Assembly (NCBI GenBank): GCA_017308115.1
Contig: JAFKFS010000039.1
Span: 1 to 34,201, forward strand
DNA length: 34,201 nt
Source: Bordetella sp.
GTDB lineage: Bacteria > Pseudomonadota > Alphaproteobacteria > Caulobacterales > Caulobacteraceae
Direction: 5' to 3'
Shown here: positions 1 through 8,837 of the stretch, piece by piece
How positions within the stretch are numbered: the first letter of the stretch is position 1
How the letters are laid out: each line of letters starts with the position of its first letter
The notes under the pieces: generated by a model
Seen by the model: only the letters and a program-made list of their open reading frames with translations
The model's database searches: none
What the model was told of the DNA's origin: nothing
Made by a program: the position numbers and the translations under genes

Positions 1-2154
1 CGCGTCGCCCGGACCGCCCGCGCCCTGGACGCGGCCGCGCGCGCCCTGGATCAGACCCCCGCCCAGCCGGTGCGGGCGCTTGACGCCGCCCGCGCGGAGG
101 ATTCTCAGGCCGCCTTCCTGATCGCCGACGCCAACGGCCGCGTTCTGGCCGCGCGAGGCGCGAGCCTGGACGGCGAGGGAGCGGCGGGCCTGTCGGTCGG
201 CAAGGACGGCCTGACCACGCGCCGGACGACGCCCGACGGCCATGTCTTGGCGGCCCGCACGCCCCTGCCGGCGTTGAAGCCGACCGTCGCCCGGACCAGT
301 CTCGACGTCCTGCCCTCCGGGACCGCCCCCGCCGCGCCGGACCAGCCGGTCAAGGGACCTGACGGACGGCCCCGGACCGCCGCCGTGGCCCCCATCGGCG
401 ACACCGGCCTGTCGGTGGTCGCCGCCCAGCCCCAGCCGGACGCCTTCGCCGCTTGGCTGGCCGACGCCTGGATGCTGGCCGCGCCCCTGCTGCTCGTCGT
501 GCTGATGCTGGCGGTGATCGCCGTGCAGAACTGGCGGCAGATGCGCGCCGCCCGTCTGTGGGCGGACACCGAGCGCCGTTTCCGCGTCGCCGTCGAAGCG
601 GCCCGCTGCGGGGTGTGGGAATGGGATCTGGCCAAGGGCGAGGCCACCCTGTCCGACTATATGGCCGCCCTGCTGGAGGTCGACGGGGGCGCCGTCCTGA
701 CCACCCAGGCCATGATCGAGCGGGTCCACCCGCGCTATCGCCAGCTGATGATCCAGGCGCTGGACGAGGCCATGGCCAGCGGCGTGTTCGAAGCCGCCTT
801 CCCCGTGCCGCTGAGCAACGGGGGGGTGCGCTGGATCGATGCGCGCGGCCAGTCGCGCCGGCCGCATGGCGACGGCGGCTACGACAGCCTGATGGGGGTG
901 GCCCTGGACATCACCGAGGCGCGGCGCACCAAGGCCCAGGCCCAGGCCGCCGAAAGCCGCCTGCGCGACGCCATCGAAAGCGTGTCCGACGCCTTCGTCC
1001 TGTTCGACCGGCGCGGAAGACTGATCCTCTGGAACCAGGGCTTCCAGGACGCCTTCGCCTTCCCCCAGGGCGTGGTCCGCCTCGGCGCCCAGAAGGACGA
1101 ACTGAACCGCATCGCCGCAGAGGCGATCAAGGCCGAACATCCCTCGGCCGGGGAACGCGCCGGCGTGCGCGAGGTCGAGCTGAAGGACGGCCGCTGGCTG
1201 CAGATGGCCGAACGCTTCACCGGCGACGGCGGCACGGTGGTGATCTGCGCCGACATCACCGTCATCCGCCGCCAGGAGGCCGAACGGCGCCGCGCGGCGG
1301 ACGAACTGCGCGCCATGGTGGCCGAGCTGGAGGCCAGCCGCGCCAACCTGGCCCTGCTCGCGCGCAAATATGAGGTCGCCATGACCCGCGCCGAGGCCGC
1401 CAATCAGGCCAAGTCCGAGTTCCTGGCCAATATGAGCCACGAGTTGCGCACGCCGCTGAACGCCATCAACGGCTTCTCCGAAATCATGGCCGCCGAGATG
1501 TTCGGCCCCTTGGGCGACCGCCGCTACAAGGGCTACGCCGCCGACATCCACAATTCCGGCCAGCACCTGCTCAGCCTCATCAACGACATCCTCGACATGG
1601 CCAAGATCGAGGCGGGCAAGCTGACCCTCCACTATGAACCGATGGCGCTGGACATCCTGTGCGCCGAGGCGGTGCGGCTGATGCGCGGCAAGGCCCAGGA
1701 GGCGCAGCTGGCCCTGACCCTGGACTGTCCCGAGGCCTTGCGGATCGAGGCCGACCAGCGCGGCTTGAAGCAGGTCCTGCTGAACCTGATCTCCAACGCC
1801 GTGAAGTTCACGCCTGAAGGCGGCGCCGTGTCGGTGACGGTCGCGCCGCGCGACGCGGATACGGTGCGCGTCTCGGTCGCCGACACCGGCATCGGCATCG
1901 CCGCCAAGGACCTGGCGCGGCTGGCCCGGCCGTTCGAACAGGTCGAGGGCCAGCACTCCAAGTCGACGCAGGGCACGGGCCTGGGTCTGGCTCTGACCAA
2001 GTCGCTGATCGAACTGCACGGCGGCGCCCTGACCATCGACAGCGAGCCGGGACGCGGCACGACCGTCTGGTTCGACCTGCCGACCCGGGCGCCCGAAGGG
2101 GCCATGGCGCCGGCCGGAGCGCCCATCCAGCGCATCCAGCCCCGCGCGGCGTGA
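1..2154 (+). CDS. pleC: PleC-like PAS sensor histidine kinase (5' end outside window)
   Basis: The frame is open to the left edge, so the true start lies upstream; residues below count from the GTG at 70. One membrane segment is visible near residues 134-156, preceded by part of a probable periplasmic domain. Two PAS-like domains follow (about 165-285 and 295-400), then HisKA with the phosphoacceptor in MSHELRTPLN (His about 457), an N-box NLISNAVKF near 572 and a G2 box GTGLGLALT near 636. The text after the H-box (NGFSEIM, GPLGDRRYKGY, SGQHLLSLINDILDM) is the style I know from PleC, the DivK kinase/phosphatase that controls the alphaproteobacterial cell cycle at a cell pole. The glnE-degP-cycHJKL neighbourhood also matches the rhizobial pleC locus as I remember it. 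It is convergent with the next gene, 13 nt away. The kinase call is certain; orthology to PleC is likely, and another PAS kinase is the alternative. Confidence 0.8.
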   Translation, partial: RVARTARALDAAARALDQTPAQPVRALDAARAEDSQAAFLIADANGRVLAARGASLDGEGAAGLSVGKDGLTTRRTTPDGHVLAARTPLPALKPTVARTSLDVLPSGTAPAAPDQPVKGPDGRPRTAAVAPIGDTGLSVVAAQPQPDAFAAWLADAWMLAAPLLLVVLMLAVIAVQNWRQMRAARLWADTERRFRVAVEAARCGVWEWDLAKGEATLSDYMAALLEVDGGAVLTTQAMIERVHPRYRQLMIQALDEAMASGVFEAAFPVPLSNGGVRWIDARGQSRRPHGDGGYDSLMGVALDITEARRTKAQAQAAESRLRDAIESVSDAFVLFDRRGRLILWNQGFQDAFAFPQGVVRLGAQKDELNRIAAEAIKAEHPSAGERAGVREVELKDGRWLQMAERFTGDGGTVVICADITVIRRQEAERRRAADELRAMVAELEASRANLALLARKYEVAMTRAEAANQAKSEFLANMSHELRTPLNAINGFSEIMAAEMFGPLGDRRYKGYAADIHNSGQHLLSLINDILDMAKIEAGKLTLHYEPMALDILCAEAVRLMRGKAQEAQLALTLDCPEALRIEADQRGLKQVLLNLISNAVKFTPEGGAVSVTVAPRDADTVRVSVADTGIGIAAKDLARLARPFEQVEGQHSKSTQGTGLGLALTKSLIELHGGALTIDSEPGRGTTVWFDLPTRAPEGAMAPAGAPIQRIQPRAA

Positions 2155-2167
2155 TCCCGACTCGCCC

Positions 2168-2692
2168 CTAGGCCGCCGGTTCAGGCGCGCCGGAGGACCT
2201 GTGGGCGGCCGCGGCAGGATCGCTCGGCGGCTCCTTCGGCTTGGAGCGATGGCGCGACAGGATCGGCGCCAGGGCGGCGCGATCCGCCGGGTCCAGGCGG
2301 CTCAGGGTCTCCACCGCCCCCGCCTCCAGCCGCGCCCGGCCGCGCATTTCCGACGCACGCGACCGTTCCAGCAGGGCGGCGACCGCCACCGCGTCGAACT
2401 GATCCGACCGCGTCAGGGCGATGGCCTCGCGCCGGGCGGCGCGGGCTTCCTCGAAATCGGGGCGCGCCTCCAGGGCCGTGGCGCGCAGGTCGCGCTTGAC
2501 CTGTTCGCGCACCGCGGGCGGGCGGGCCTCCACCACCGACCAGACGGGCTCGCTGCGGCCGGGCTGACGCGCCTCGGCCGTCGCCTCCTTGACCCGTTGA
2601 ACCGCCATCCAGGCCGCGCCCGCGCCGGCTACGGCGAAGATGTTGAGGGCGACCGACGCCGCCAGGGCGATCCTCAAGCCTTTCCCGTTCAT
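2168..2692 (-). CDS. CnrX/Spy-like periplasmic sensor protein
   Basis: This 174-residue protein has an N-terminal membrane anchor or uncleaved signal (about 7-30), then a charged, probably all-helical periplasmic domain with many Arg/Glu pairs. A proline-rich tail follows from about 150. The layout (short cytoplasmic end, one membrane helix, helical hairpin rich in E/R) is that of the periplasmic heavy-metal sensor family (CnrX, ZraP, Spy/CpxP-like). I see no His/Met cluster that would prove metal binding, so metal sensing is inferred from family shape. Its ATG overlaps the stop of the upstream gene by ATGA, so it is translationally coupled as third gene of a sigma/anti-sigma operon. In CnrYXH-type systems such a protein relays a periplasmic signal to the anti-sigma factor, which is the likely role here. 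Confidence 0.6.
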   Translation of the reverse strand: MNGKGLRIALAASVALNIFAVAGAGAAWMAVQRVKEATAEARQPGRSEPVWSVVEARPPAVREQVKRDLRATALEARPDFEEARAARREAIALTRSDQFDAVAVAALLERSRASEMRGRARLEAGAVETLSRLDPADRAALAPILSRHRSKPKEPPSDPAAAAHRSSGAPEPAA

Positions 2693-3120
2693 CCGCCCAG
2701 AACCTCCGTGTCGTCGGCGCCGGTCAGGCTGGCCTGATACAGCACGGCGTCGGCGCGAATATCGGCCGTCATCTGGCTGGTCAGCACGACGCCGAAGAAG
2801 GCGCCGGCGCAGGCGGCCGCCGCCCAGCCCGCGCCCGACAGCCAGGCCATGACGCCGATGCCGCCCCGACGACGACGGCCCAGGCCCGCGCCCGCCGCCG
2901 CCGCGATCACCTGTTCGCGCAGGGCGTGGGAGGCCGCCACGCGCGGCGCGGCGTCCAGCAGGGCGTCCAGGTCGTCCGCCTCGCGCAGCAGGGCCGCGGC
3001 CTGCGGGTCGTCCGCCGCCAGGGCGCGCGCGCCCTCCCGCTCGATCTCGGGCCAGCGGCGCAGGTCGCCCCCATAGGCCTGCGCCAGATAGTCAAAGCGT
3101 TCTCGGGTCATCGCCGTCAT
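2689..3120 (-). CDS. Probable membrane-bound anti-sigma factor
   Basis: This is a 143-residue protein. The ATG at 3120 overlaps the sigma-factor stop (ATGA), which fixes the start; the frame stays open further upstream but only as a shadow of the sigma gene. The N-terminal 80 residues are soluble and helical (YLAQAYGGDLRRWPEIE, then an Ala-rich stretch). One transmembrane segment follows near residues 91-113 and a short periplasmic tail ends the protein. There is no zinc-binding HxxxCxxC motif, so it is not a classical ZAS-type anti-sigma factor. The assignment rests on position, since it sits between an ECF sigma factor and a CnrX-like protein with ATGA junctions on both sides, and on single-pass topology. 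Alphaproteobacterial operons often carry such a short protein at this place. It would hold the sigma factor at the membrane until a signal arrives. Confidence 0.55.
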   Translation of the reverse strand: MTAMTRERFDYLAQAYGGDLRRWPEIEREGARALAADDPQAAALLREADDLDALLDAAPRVAASHALREQVIAAAAGAGLGRRRRGGIGVMAWLSGAGWAAAACAGAFFGVVLTSQMTADIRADAVLYQASLTGADDTEVLGG

Positions 3121-3752
3121 CTCGTCCCCCGCCACAATCGTTCCGCGCGCCCTGCGGCGCCCCCTCGCACGCCGTTCAGTCGTCCATCCCGCGCGACGCC
3201 TGAATGCGGCGCGATGTCCGCGAGGGCGGCGCGCAGGGCGCGACGCCCTCGCGACAACAGGCTTTCCAGCGCTTCCACGCTGACCTCCATCAGGGCGGCG
3301 GCTTCGATGTTGCCGAGTTCCTGATAGTGGCAAAGGACGATGGCCTCGCGCTGCCGCTGCGGCAGGCGCGCGAGGGCCTGTTCGACCCGCGCGCCCGTCT
3401 CGGCGGCCAGCAGGCCCCGATCCGGCGCCGGGCCGTCGTCGACGCCGTCGGGCACGGCGTCCGTCGCGATCTCGCGCCGCCGCCGCAGGCGGTCGTAGCA
3501 CAGGTTCAGCCCCACCCGGTGCAGCCAGGTGTCGAAGCGCGCCTGGCCGGGGGTCCAGCGCGGCGCCTGCCGCCAGGCTCTGACCATCGCTTCCTGGGCC
3601 ACGTCCTCAGCCTCCGTCGCATCGCCCAGCATCCGCTGGGCGAGCGACAACATGCGCGGCAGCTTGCGCGCGACCATGGCCTGAATGGCCGCGGCGTCGC
3701 CTTCGCCCACGCGGCGCACCAGATCCTCGTCGGGGTCGACGGTCGTGGCCAA
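3117..3752 (-). CDS. ECF-family RNA polymerase sigma factor
   Basis: This is a 211-residue sigma factor with region 2 at about 25-90 (RMLGDATEAEDVAQEAMVRAW, then FDTWLHRVGLNLCYDRLR) and region 4 at about 122-170 (ALARLPQRQREAIVLCHYQ, then the helix-turn-helix SVEALESLLSRGRRALR). Regions 1 and 3 are absent, as expected for the extracytoplasmic-function group. The start appears to be TTG at 3752, preceded by AGAGG at a 5-nt spacing; no ATG is available before the conserved N-terminus. A 40-residue Gly/Arg-rich tail follows region 4. It heads an ATGA-coupled operon with a membrane anti-sigma candidate and a periplasmic sensor, so it should direct RNA polymerase to envelope-stress or metal-stress promoters once released. 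I could not pick out a convincing matching promoter upstream of this operon. Confidence 0.9.
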   Translation of the reverse strand: MATTVDPDEDLVRRVGEGDAAAIQAMVARKLPRMLSLAQRMLGDATEAEDVAQEAMVRAWRQAPRWTPGQARFDTWLHRVGLNLCYDRLRRRREIATDAVPDGVDDGPAPDRGLLAAETGARVEQALARLPQRQREAIVLCHYQELGNIEAAALMEVSVEALESLLSRGRRALRAALADIAPHSGVARDGRLNGVRGGAAGRAERLWRGTR

Positions 3753-3780
3753 TCCAGCCTCTTTGGCTCAATCCGGAAAG

Positions 3781-3808
3781 GTCGGGCGGGCGAGCCGCCT
3801 TGCCCGAC
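3781..3808 (-). terminator. Stem-loop between EF-hand gene and sigma operon
   Basis: GTCGGGC and GCCCGAC form a 7-bp perfect stem, with a second inner GGCG/CGCC stem. It lies 7 nt past the EF-hand gene stop and 29 nt before the sigma start. Only a short CTTTCC tract follows on the minus strand, so it is a weak terminator or attenuator candidate. Confidence 0.4.
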
Positions 3809-3814
3809 ATCATC

Positions 3815-4450
3815 CTACTCCGAAGCGGGCGCCGAAGGCGACGCCGATGTCGAGGCCGGGACCGAACGACGCGGCGCGCGCTTCTGGCGCGTCTCGGCGC
3901 GGCCGGCCTGCAGGGCGGCGCGGCGCTCCTCGCCCGACAGGAGGCCGTCGCGGTTCGCGTCCAGGCGTGCGAAGGCCTCGTTCGCCTTGCGCTCGACCTC
4001 GGCGATGACGATGGGGAAGCGGGCCTCGGCGCCCTGGCCGGCCAGGCGGCCGCCCATCGCCCGACGCCCGTGGTCCCGATGGCCGCGCATGATGCTCGCG
4101 CCGTCGGCGCGCGCCCCGCCCATGCGGTCGCGGCGAACCTGAGGCGCCTCGAACTCGGCGCGGCTGAGGGCGCCGTCCTTGTTCGCGTCCAGCCGGTCGA
4201 ACCGGGCCGAAAGGCGCTCGGCGCGGCGTGCCTGACCGTGGGCGCGCATCTCCTCGGCCGTCACCCGGCCGTCGCCGTTCGCGTCCGCCGCGCGCAGGCG
4301 CTCGACCCGACGCTGCACGAAATCGGCCTGGCTGACCGGCTCGGCCGTCCGAGGGCGATGCGGTGCGGCCGAGGGCGTCTGGGCGATCGCCGTCCCGCTG
4401 ATCGCCAAGGCCAGCGCAACACCGGCCGCGCCGCTGAAAGTCGTCTTCAT
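3815..4450 (-). CDS. Secreted EF-hand calcium-binding protein
   Basis: This 211-residue protein has a signal peptide (MKTTFSGAAGVALALAISG, cleavage near TAIAQ at 24) and three canonical EF-hand loops. The loops start at D56 (DANGDG, ending E67), D88 (DANKDG, ending E99) and D164 (DANRDG, ending E175). Between loops two and three is a Met/His/Arg-rich linker, and the C-terminus is Ser/Pro/Ala-rich. The ATG at 4450 is chosen because GGAG lies 9 nt upstream; the in-frame ATG-like TTG region at 4465 has no ribosome site. It is a periplasmic or exported protein that probably binds calcium. It lies directly upstream of, and co-directional with, the ECF sigma operon, so it may be part of or controlled by that system. 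Its function is unknown beyond calcium binding. Confidence 0.8.
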   Translation of the reverse strand: MKTTFSGAAGVALALAISGTAIAQTPSAAPHRPRTAEPVSQADFVQRRVERLRAADANGDGRVTAEEMRAHGQARRAERLSARFDRLDANKDGALSRAEFEAPQVRRDRMGGARADGASIMRGHRDHGRRAMGGRLAGQGAEARFPIVIAEVERKANEAFARLDANRDGLLSGEERRAALQAGRAETRQKRAPRRSVPASTSASPSAPASE

Positions 4451-4517
4451 CTCGATGTTCTCCATCTGGCCGGACGGCCAAGAAGCAACCCTGTCGAGAT
4501 GTAGAACGCCGCCCGGA

Positions 4518-7403
4518 TCAGATTCCGTCGCGCGCCGCCGGCAGGGCCGCCTCGAAGGCGCGGCGCGCCCGCAGCCTCAGGTCGATCAGCCGGGCCTTCA
4601 GGGTGTCGAAATCGGGCGCCCCGACCGAGCGGGCCAGCCGGGTCTGAAAGCCGGACGGCTCCTGGTCCGGGTCTCCCCCGCCCTCGAAGGCGCAGGCCAT
4701 CAGCTGGCCCAGATGCTGGTGGATGCGCCAGCTTTCGGCCAGCACCGGATCCTCGACCAGGGCTTCCAGCGTCAAGACGGTCAGGGGCGCCCCCGCCTGC
4801 GCCGCCGTCAGCTGCCGATACTGGGCGGTGAATTCGGCGTCGACCTGACCGCCGGGCGACAGCTTCAGATCCCAGAATCCCTTGGGCCGCCGCTCGCGGT
4901 CCATCAGGTCGCGCATGGCCCGCACGTCGCGGGCGACATCGACGCCGGGGCGGGGCCGCCGCAAGGCCGCCTCCAGCGCCTCGGCCACGCGCGCGCCGAA
5001 GCCGTCGTCGCTGGCCCAGACCACCCGTCCGCGCGTCAGGGCCATGAACTCCCAGGTGTCCGCTTCTTCGGCGTAATAGGCCTCCAGCGCCTCCAGCCGC
5101 ACCGACACCGGCCCCTTGGAGCCCGTGGGCCGCAGCCGCATGTCGACCTCATACAGCCCGCCCTCGGCCGTGTGGGCGGACAGGGCGGCGATGAGGCGCT
5201 GGGTGAAGCGGCCGTAGAAGACGTCCGCGCTCCAGCCGCGCCCGGCTGAAACGGCCTCGGGCGACGCCGTGTAGACGGTCATCAGGTCCAGGTCCGACCC
5301 GGCCGACATCTCGCGCGACCCGGCCTTGCCCAGGGCCACCACGGCGACCGCGCCGTCGAACGCCCCGCCCATCCGCTCGGCCTCCTTCAGCGCGGCGGGC
5401 GCCAGCCCCTTCATGCAGGCGTCGGCCAGGGAGGTGTTGGTCAGCCCGGCCTGCTCGGCCGTGGTCCGGCCGGTGACGATGTGCATGCCGATGCGGAAGG
5501 CCTGTTCGCGATGCAGGCGGCGCACGGCGTTCATCGCCCCTTCGAAGTCGCCCGCTTCCCCGGCCTCGCGCACCACCTGATCGGCCACGCCGGTGTCGGT
5601 GCCCAGGGCCGTCATGAAGCGTGCGTCCAGCACGCCGTCCAGGGCCTGGGGCTGACGCGCCAGCATCCGCGCCAGACGCGGCGCGAAGGCCATGACCTCG
5701 ACCACCAGGTCGAACAGCTTGGGCTGGTTCAGGAACAGGGCCTGGACCTGGACCCCGGCGCTGAGGCCGGAGAAGAAGACGGCGAACCGGCGGAAGGCCG
5801 CATCCGGCGCCCCCGTCTTCGCCACCGCCGTCAGCAGTCGCGGCGCCAGTCGGGTGAACAGCTCGCGTCCCCGCGCCGTTCGCGTGGCGGGGATGCGGCC
5901 GTGGTGCCAGCTGCGGATCGTGTCGGACACGCCGGCGGGCTCGGAAAAGCCCATGCGGGCCAGGGTCTCCAGCGTGCCGGGGTCGTTCTCGACCCCCGTG
6001 AAAACCAGGCTGCCGTAGGGCGAGGACAGGTCCTCGCCGCCCTCGAACAGTTCGCCGTAGCGGGCGTTGACCCGCACCAGCAGACGCTCGATCCCGGCGT
6101 CGAAGGCGGCCAGATCGTCCTGCCCCGCCAGGGCCACCACATCGGCGCGGCGCTCGGGATCGACGGGCAGGATATGGGTCTGCTCGTCCGCCAGCATCTG
6201 GGCCCGGTGCTCGAGCGCGCGCAGTTCGACATAGGCGGCGCGCAGCTCATCGCGCGCCTCGGGCGCGACGTGGCCCGCAGCCGTCAGGGCGTCCAGCGCC
6301 TCCAGGGTGCGGGGCGAACGCAGGGCCCGGTCGCGCCCGCCCAGGATCAGCTGCTGGGTCTGGACGTAGAATTCGATCTCGCGGATGCCGCCCCGGCCCA
6401 GTTTCAGATTGGCCCCCGCCGCCTCCAGCCCCTCGCCGGTCTTGTGAACGTGGATCTGCTTCTTGATCGACTGGATGTCGAGCACGGCCTGATAATCCAG
6501 GCTGCGGCGCCAGACATAGGGAACCAGGGCCTTCAGGAAGGCCGTCCCCTCCGCCGCGTCCCCGGCGCAGACGCGGGCCTTGATGAAGGCCGCCCGCTCC
6601 CAGTTCTGGCCGACGGATTCGTAATAGGCCAGGGCCATGGGCGCCGCGACGACCGGCGGGGTCGACGACGGGTCGGGCCTGAGGCGCAGATCGACCCGGA
6701 AGACATAGCCGTCCGCCGTCCGCTCGGTCAGCAGGGTGGTGAGCCCCTGGGCCAGGCGGTTGACGAAACCCTGCGCCTCCACGCCCTCGGCCAGGGCGCC
6801 GGCCAGCGCCTCCGGCTCATAGAAGAGCGACAGGTCGATGTCCGAGGAGTAGTTCAGCTCGAACGCCCCGCCCTTGCCCATGGCCAGGACGAACAGGCCC
6901 GGAACCGGCCCGCGCGGATCGTCGGACGGCGAGACCAGCCGCCCGCGCCTGCGCCAGTCGTCGGCCGTGATCCTGAGCGCCGCCCGCGCCGCCGCATCGG
7001 CGAAACGCGACAGGGCGCCCGTCACCTGGTCCAGGTCCCAGACCCCGCCCAGGTCGCACAGGGCCGTCAGCAGATGCAGCTCCGCCTTCAGCCGACGCAG
7101 CGGCGCCTTGGCCTCGTCCGGCGCGCCGGTCAGGGCGTCCGTCGCCGCCAGAATATCCGCCAGACGCGCCTCGGGGCCGCTGTCCAGCGTCAGCCGCAGC
7201 CGATCCGGCCAGCGCCGCGCCAGGCCCGCCAGATAGGGCGAGGCGGCGAAAACGGGCTCAAGTGCTGTCCACGCCGCGTCCAGCGTCGCGAGCCAGCCGT
7301 CGGCGTCCGCCGCCTCGACCAGCCGCTCATGCAGACGCCCCGCCGCCTCGGCGTCGCGCACGGGACCGCACGGCCGCAACCGCGTCGCCAGAGCTTCGCT
7401 CAC
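4518..7403 (-). CDS. glnE: Bifunctional glutamine synthetase adenylyltransferase/deadenylase
   Basis: This protein of 961 residues has the usual GlnE length. It contains two nucleotidyltransferase domains with their signature Gly-Lys/Asp motifs: GKGGAFELNYSSDIDL at about 176-191 (N-terminal, adenylyl-removing half) and GKAGSREMSAGSDLDL at about 689-704 (C-terminal, adenylylating half). GlnE attaches AMP to, and removes it from, a tyrosine of glutamine synthetase in response to PII and glutamine, and so tunes nitrogen assimilation in the cytoplasm. The start is GTG at 7403, overlapping the stop of the histidine kinase gene upstream (GTGA), so the two are translationally coupled. The pairing of a HAMP kinase gene with glnE, behind degP and the cytochrome c genes, is an alphaproteobacterial arrangement I recognise from rhizobia. 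Confidence 0.97.
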   Translation of the reverse strand: MSEALATRLRPCGPVRDAEAAGRLHERLVEAADADGWLATLDAAWTALEPVFAASPYLAGLARRWPDRLRLTLDSGPEARLADILAATDALTGAPDEAKAPLRRLKAELHLLTALCDLGGVWDLDQVTGALSRFADAAARAALRITADDWRRRGRLVSPSDDPRGPVPGLFVLAMGKGGAFELNYSSDIDLSLFYEPEALAGALAEGVEAQGFVNRLAQGLTTLLTERTADGYVFRVDLRLRPDPSSTPPVVAAPMALAYYESVGQNWERAAFIKARVCAGDAAEGTAFLKALVPYVWRRSLDYQAVLDIQSIKKQIHVHKTGEGLEAAGANLKLGRGGIREIEFYVQTQQLILGGRDRALRSPRTLEALDALTAAGHVAPEARDELRAAYVELRALEHRAQMLADEQTHILPVDPERRADVVALAGQDDLAAFDAGIERLLVRVNARYGELFEGGEDLSSPYGSLVFTGVENDPGTLETLARMGFSEPAGVSDTIRSWHHGRIPATRTARGRELFTRLAPRLLTAVAKTGAPDAAFRRFAVFFSGLSAGVQVQALFLNQPKLFDLVVEVMAFAPRLARMLARQPQALDGVLDARFMTALGTDTGVADQVVREAGEAGDFEGAMNAVRRLHREQAFRIGMHIVTGRTTAEQAGLTNTSLADACMKGLAPAALKEAERMGGAFDGAVAVVALGKAGSREMSAGSDLDLMTVYTASPEAVSAGRGWSADVFYGRFTQRLIAALSAHTAEGGLYEVDMRLRPTGSKGPVSVRLEALEAYYAEEADTWEFMALTRGRVVWASDDGFGARVAEALEAALRRPRPGVDVARDVRAMRDLMDRERRPKGFWDLKLSPGGQVDAEFTAQYRQLTAAQAGAPLTVLTLEALVEDPVLAESWRIHQHLGQLMACAFEGGGDPDQEPSGFQTRLARSVGAPDFDTLKARLIDLRLRARRAFEAALPAARDGI

Positions 7404-8836
7404 GTCTGCACCTCGGGCGCGCGGCTGGCGGCCGGCAGGATCAGGGCCACGCGCAGACCCGGCCCGCGCCCGTCATAGACGCCCGGCCCCTCGTCCAGCT
7501 GGATGCGCCCGCCGTGCGCCTCGGCCACCGCCGTGACCAGCGACAGGCCAAGCCCGGACCCCGGCTCGGTGCGGCTGTTGTCCAGACGGACGAAGCGTTG
7601 CAGCACGCGCTCGCGATCCCCGTCCGGTACGCCCGGCCCGTTGTCGGTGACGGAAAACTCAACGTCGCCGGACGAGCGCCGCCGCGCGCGGAACATCACC
7701 GCCCCGCCCTCGGGTGTATATTTGACGGCGTTGTCGATCAGATTGGCCAGGGCCTGGGCCAGGAAGGGCTGGTTGCCCTCGATCATCAGCCCCTTCTCGA
7801 TCTCGGCGGCGAACTCCAGCCCCTTGTCCTCGCCCGCCGGTTCGTAGAGCTCGGCCATGTCGGCGGCCAGATCGGCGGCGTCGAACACCCTGGGGTCGGG
7901 CGCCCCGCCCGCCTGCAGCCGGGCGATGGCCAGGACGGTGTTGAAGGTCTTGAGCAGGGCGTCCGCCTCGTCCAGCGCCACGCCCAGAGCCTCGACGCCC
8001 GAGGTCCGCCCCGCCTCGGCGTCGATCAGGGCGACCTCCATCTTGGCCTTCATCCGGTTCAGCGGCGTGCGCAGGTCGTGGGCGATGGCGTCGCCCGCAT
8101 GGCGGATCGAGGCCATGGAGCCTTCCAGCCGGTCCAGCATCCCGTTCAGCCCCTCGGCCAGTTCGTCCAGTTCATCGCCGGAATGGCGGATGGGAACGCG
8201 CGCCTTCAGGTCGCCGTCCTGCACCGCCGTCACCACGCGGTTCAGCCCGGCCATGGCCCGCTCGACGCCCCGGCTGATCCACAGGCCCCCGCCCACGCCC
8301 AGCACCAGCACCATGACCATCGCCCCCCACAGGGCCTGGGTCAGGCGGGCCAGATAGGCTTCGATGTCGCCGATGTCCTCGCCCACGAACAGGTGCTCGC
8401 CGCCCGACAGGGTCATCTCCACCCCGATGGCGCCGCGACGACGCACGCGGCCGTCCTCGTCCGTGTCGGTCAATCGGAAATCGTCCCAGCGCGCGGTGGA
8501 CGGCGGCGCGCCCGCCTTGGGCGGGTCCAGCGGCGATTCCGAGACATTGCCGGTGATCACCGAACGATCCGGCGCCATCAGCAGATAGAGATAGGGCCCG
8601 CCCTTCAGCGTGCGCTCGACCAGCAACTGGTTCAGGGCGTCGCGGCCGCGCGTGCGATAGACGGCGGTCAGGCTCTCGACCTCGCCCTTCACGCTGGCCT
8701 CGGCCCGCGCCCGCGCCTCGGACGCCGAGGCGAAATAGACATAGGCCAGCACCGCGCTGGCCGTCGCCACGAACAGCGCCAGGAACAGCAGCGTCAGCCG
8801 GAAAGGCGTGCGACGGAAAAGGGAGGGGAGTTTCAC
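7400..8836 (-). CDS. HAMP-domain sensor histidine kinase
   Basis: This 478-residue kinase has TM1 near 13-37, a periplasmic sensor domain of about 130 residues, TM2 near 170-190, then HAMP. HisKA follows with the phosphoacceptor His in IAHDLRTPLNR (about 253), then the ATPase domain with NLIDNAVKYTPEGG, DNGPGVPDGD and GSGLGLSLV. I chose the GTG at 8836 because AGAAGG lies about 5 nt upstream and the protein then begins VKLPSLFRRTPF. An in-frame ATG at 8860 lies inside an inverted repeat and has no ribosome-binding site. Its cognate is almost certainly the OmpR-type regulator at 9305-9976, from which it is now separated by a DUF559 gene whose stop lies 1 nt before this start. The downstream glnE gene overlaps it. 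The signal is unknown; proximity to degP suggests envelope stress. Confidence 0.93.
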   Translation of the reverse strand: MKLPSLFRRTPFRLTLLFLALFVATASAVLAYVYFASASEARARAEASVKGEVESLTAVYRTRGRDALNQLLVERTLKGGPYLYLLMAPDRSVITGNVSESPLDPPKAGAPPSTARWDDFRLTDTDEDGRVRRRGAIGVEMTLSGGEHLFVGEDIGDIEAYLARLTQALWGAMVMVLVLGVGGGLWISRGVERAMAGLNRVVTAVQDGDLKARVPIRHSGDELDELAEGLNGMLDRLEGSMASIRHAGDAIAHDLRTPLNRMKAKMEVALIDAEAGRTSGVEALGVALDEADALLKTFNTVLAIARLQAGGAPDPRVFDAADLAADMAELYEPAGEDKGLEFAAEIEKGLMIEGNQPFLAQALANLIDNAVKYTPEGGAVMFRARRRSSGDVEFSVTDNGPGVPDGDRERVLQRFVRLDNSRTEPGSGLGLSLVTAVAEAHGGRIQLDEGPGVYDGRGPGLRVALILPAASRAPEVQT

Positions 8837-8837
8837 G

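Noticed and set aside
3121-3501. Upstream extension of the anti-sigma candidate frame
   Set aside because: The Arg/Gly-rich extension is a shadow of the sigma gene; the ATGA junction at 3117-3120 fixes the start.
4451-4517. ECF-type promoter upstream of the EF-hand gene (GGAATC then CGTTCT)
   Set aside because: The spacing of about 12 nt is shorter than the usual 16-17 nt, so no firm site can be claimed.
5481-7478. Long plus-strand open frame opposite glnE
   Set aside because: It is an antisense shadow produced by high GC at third positions; the protein is Gln/Arg/Gly/His-rich without domains, whereas the minus strand gives a full-length GlnE.
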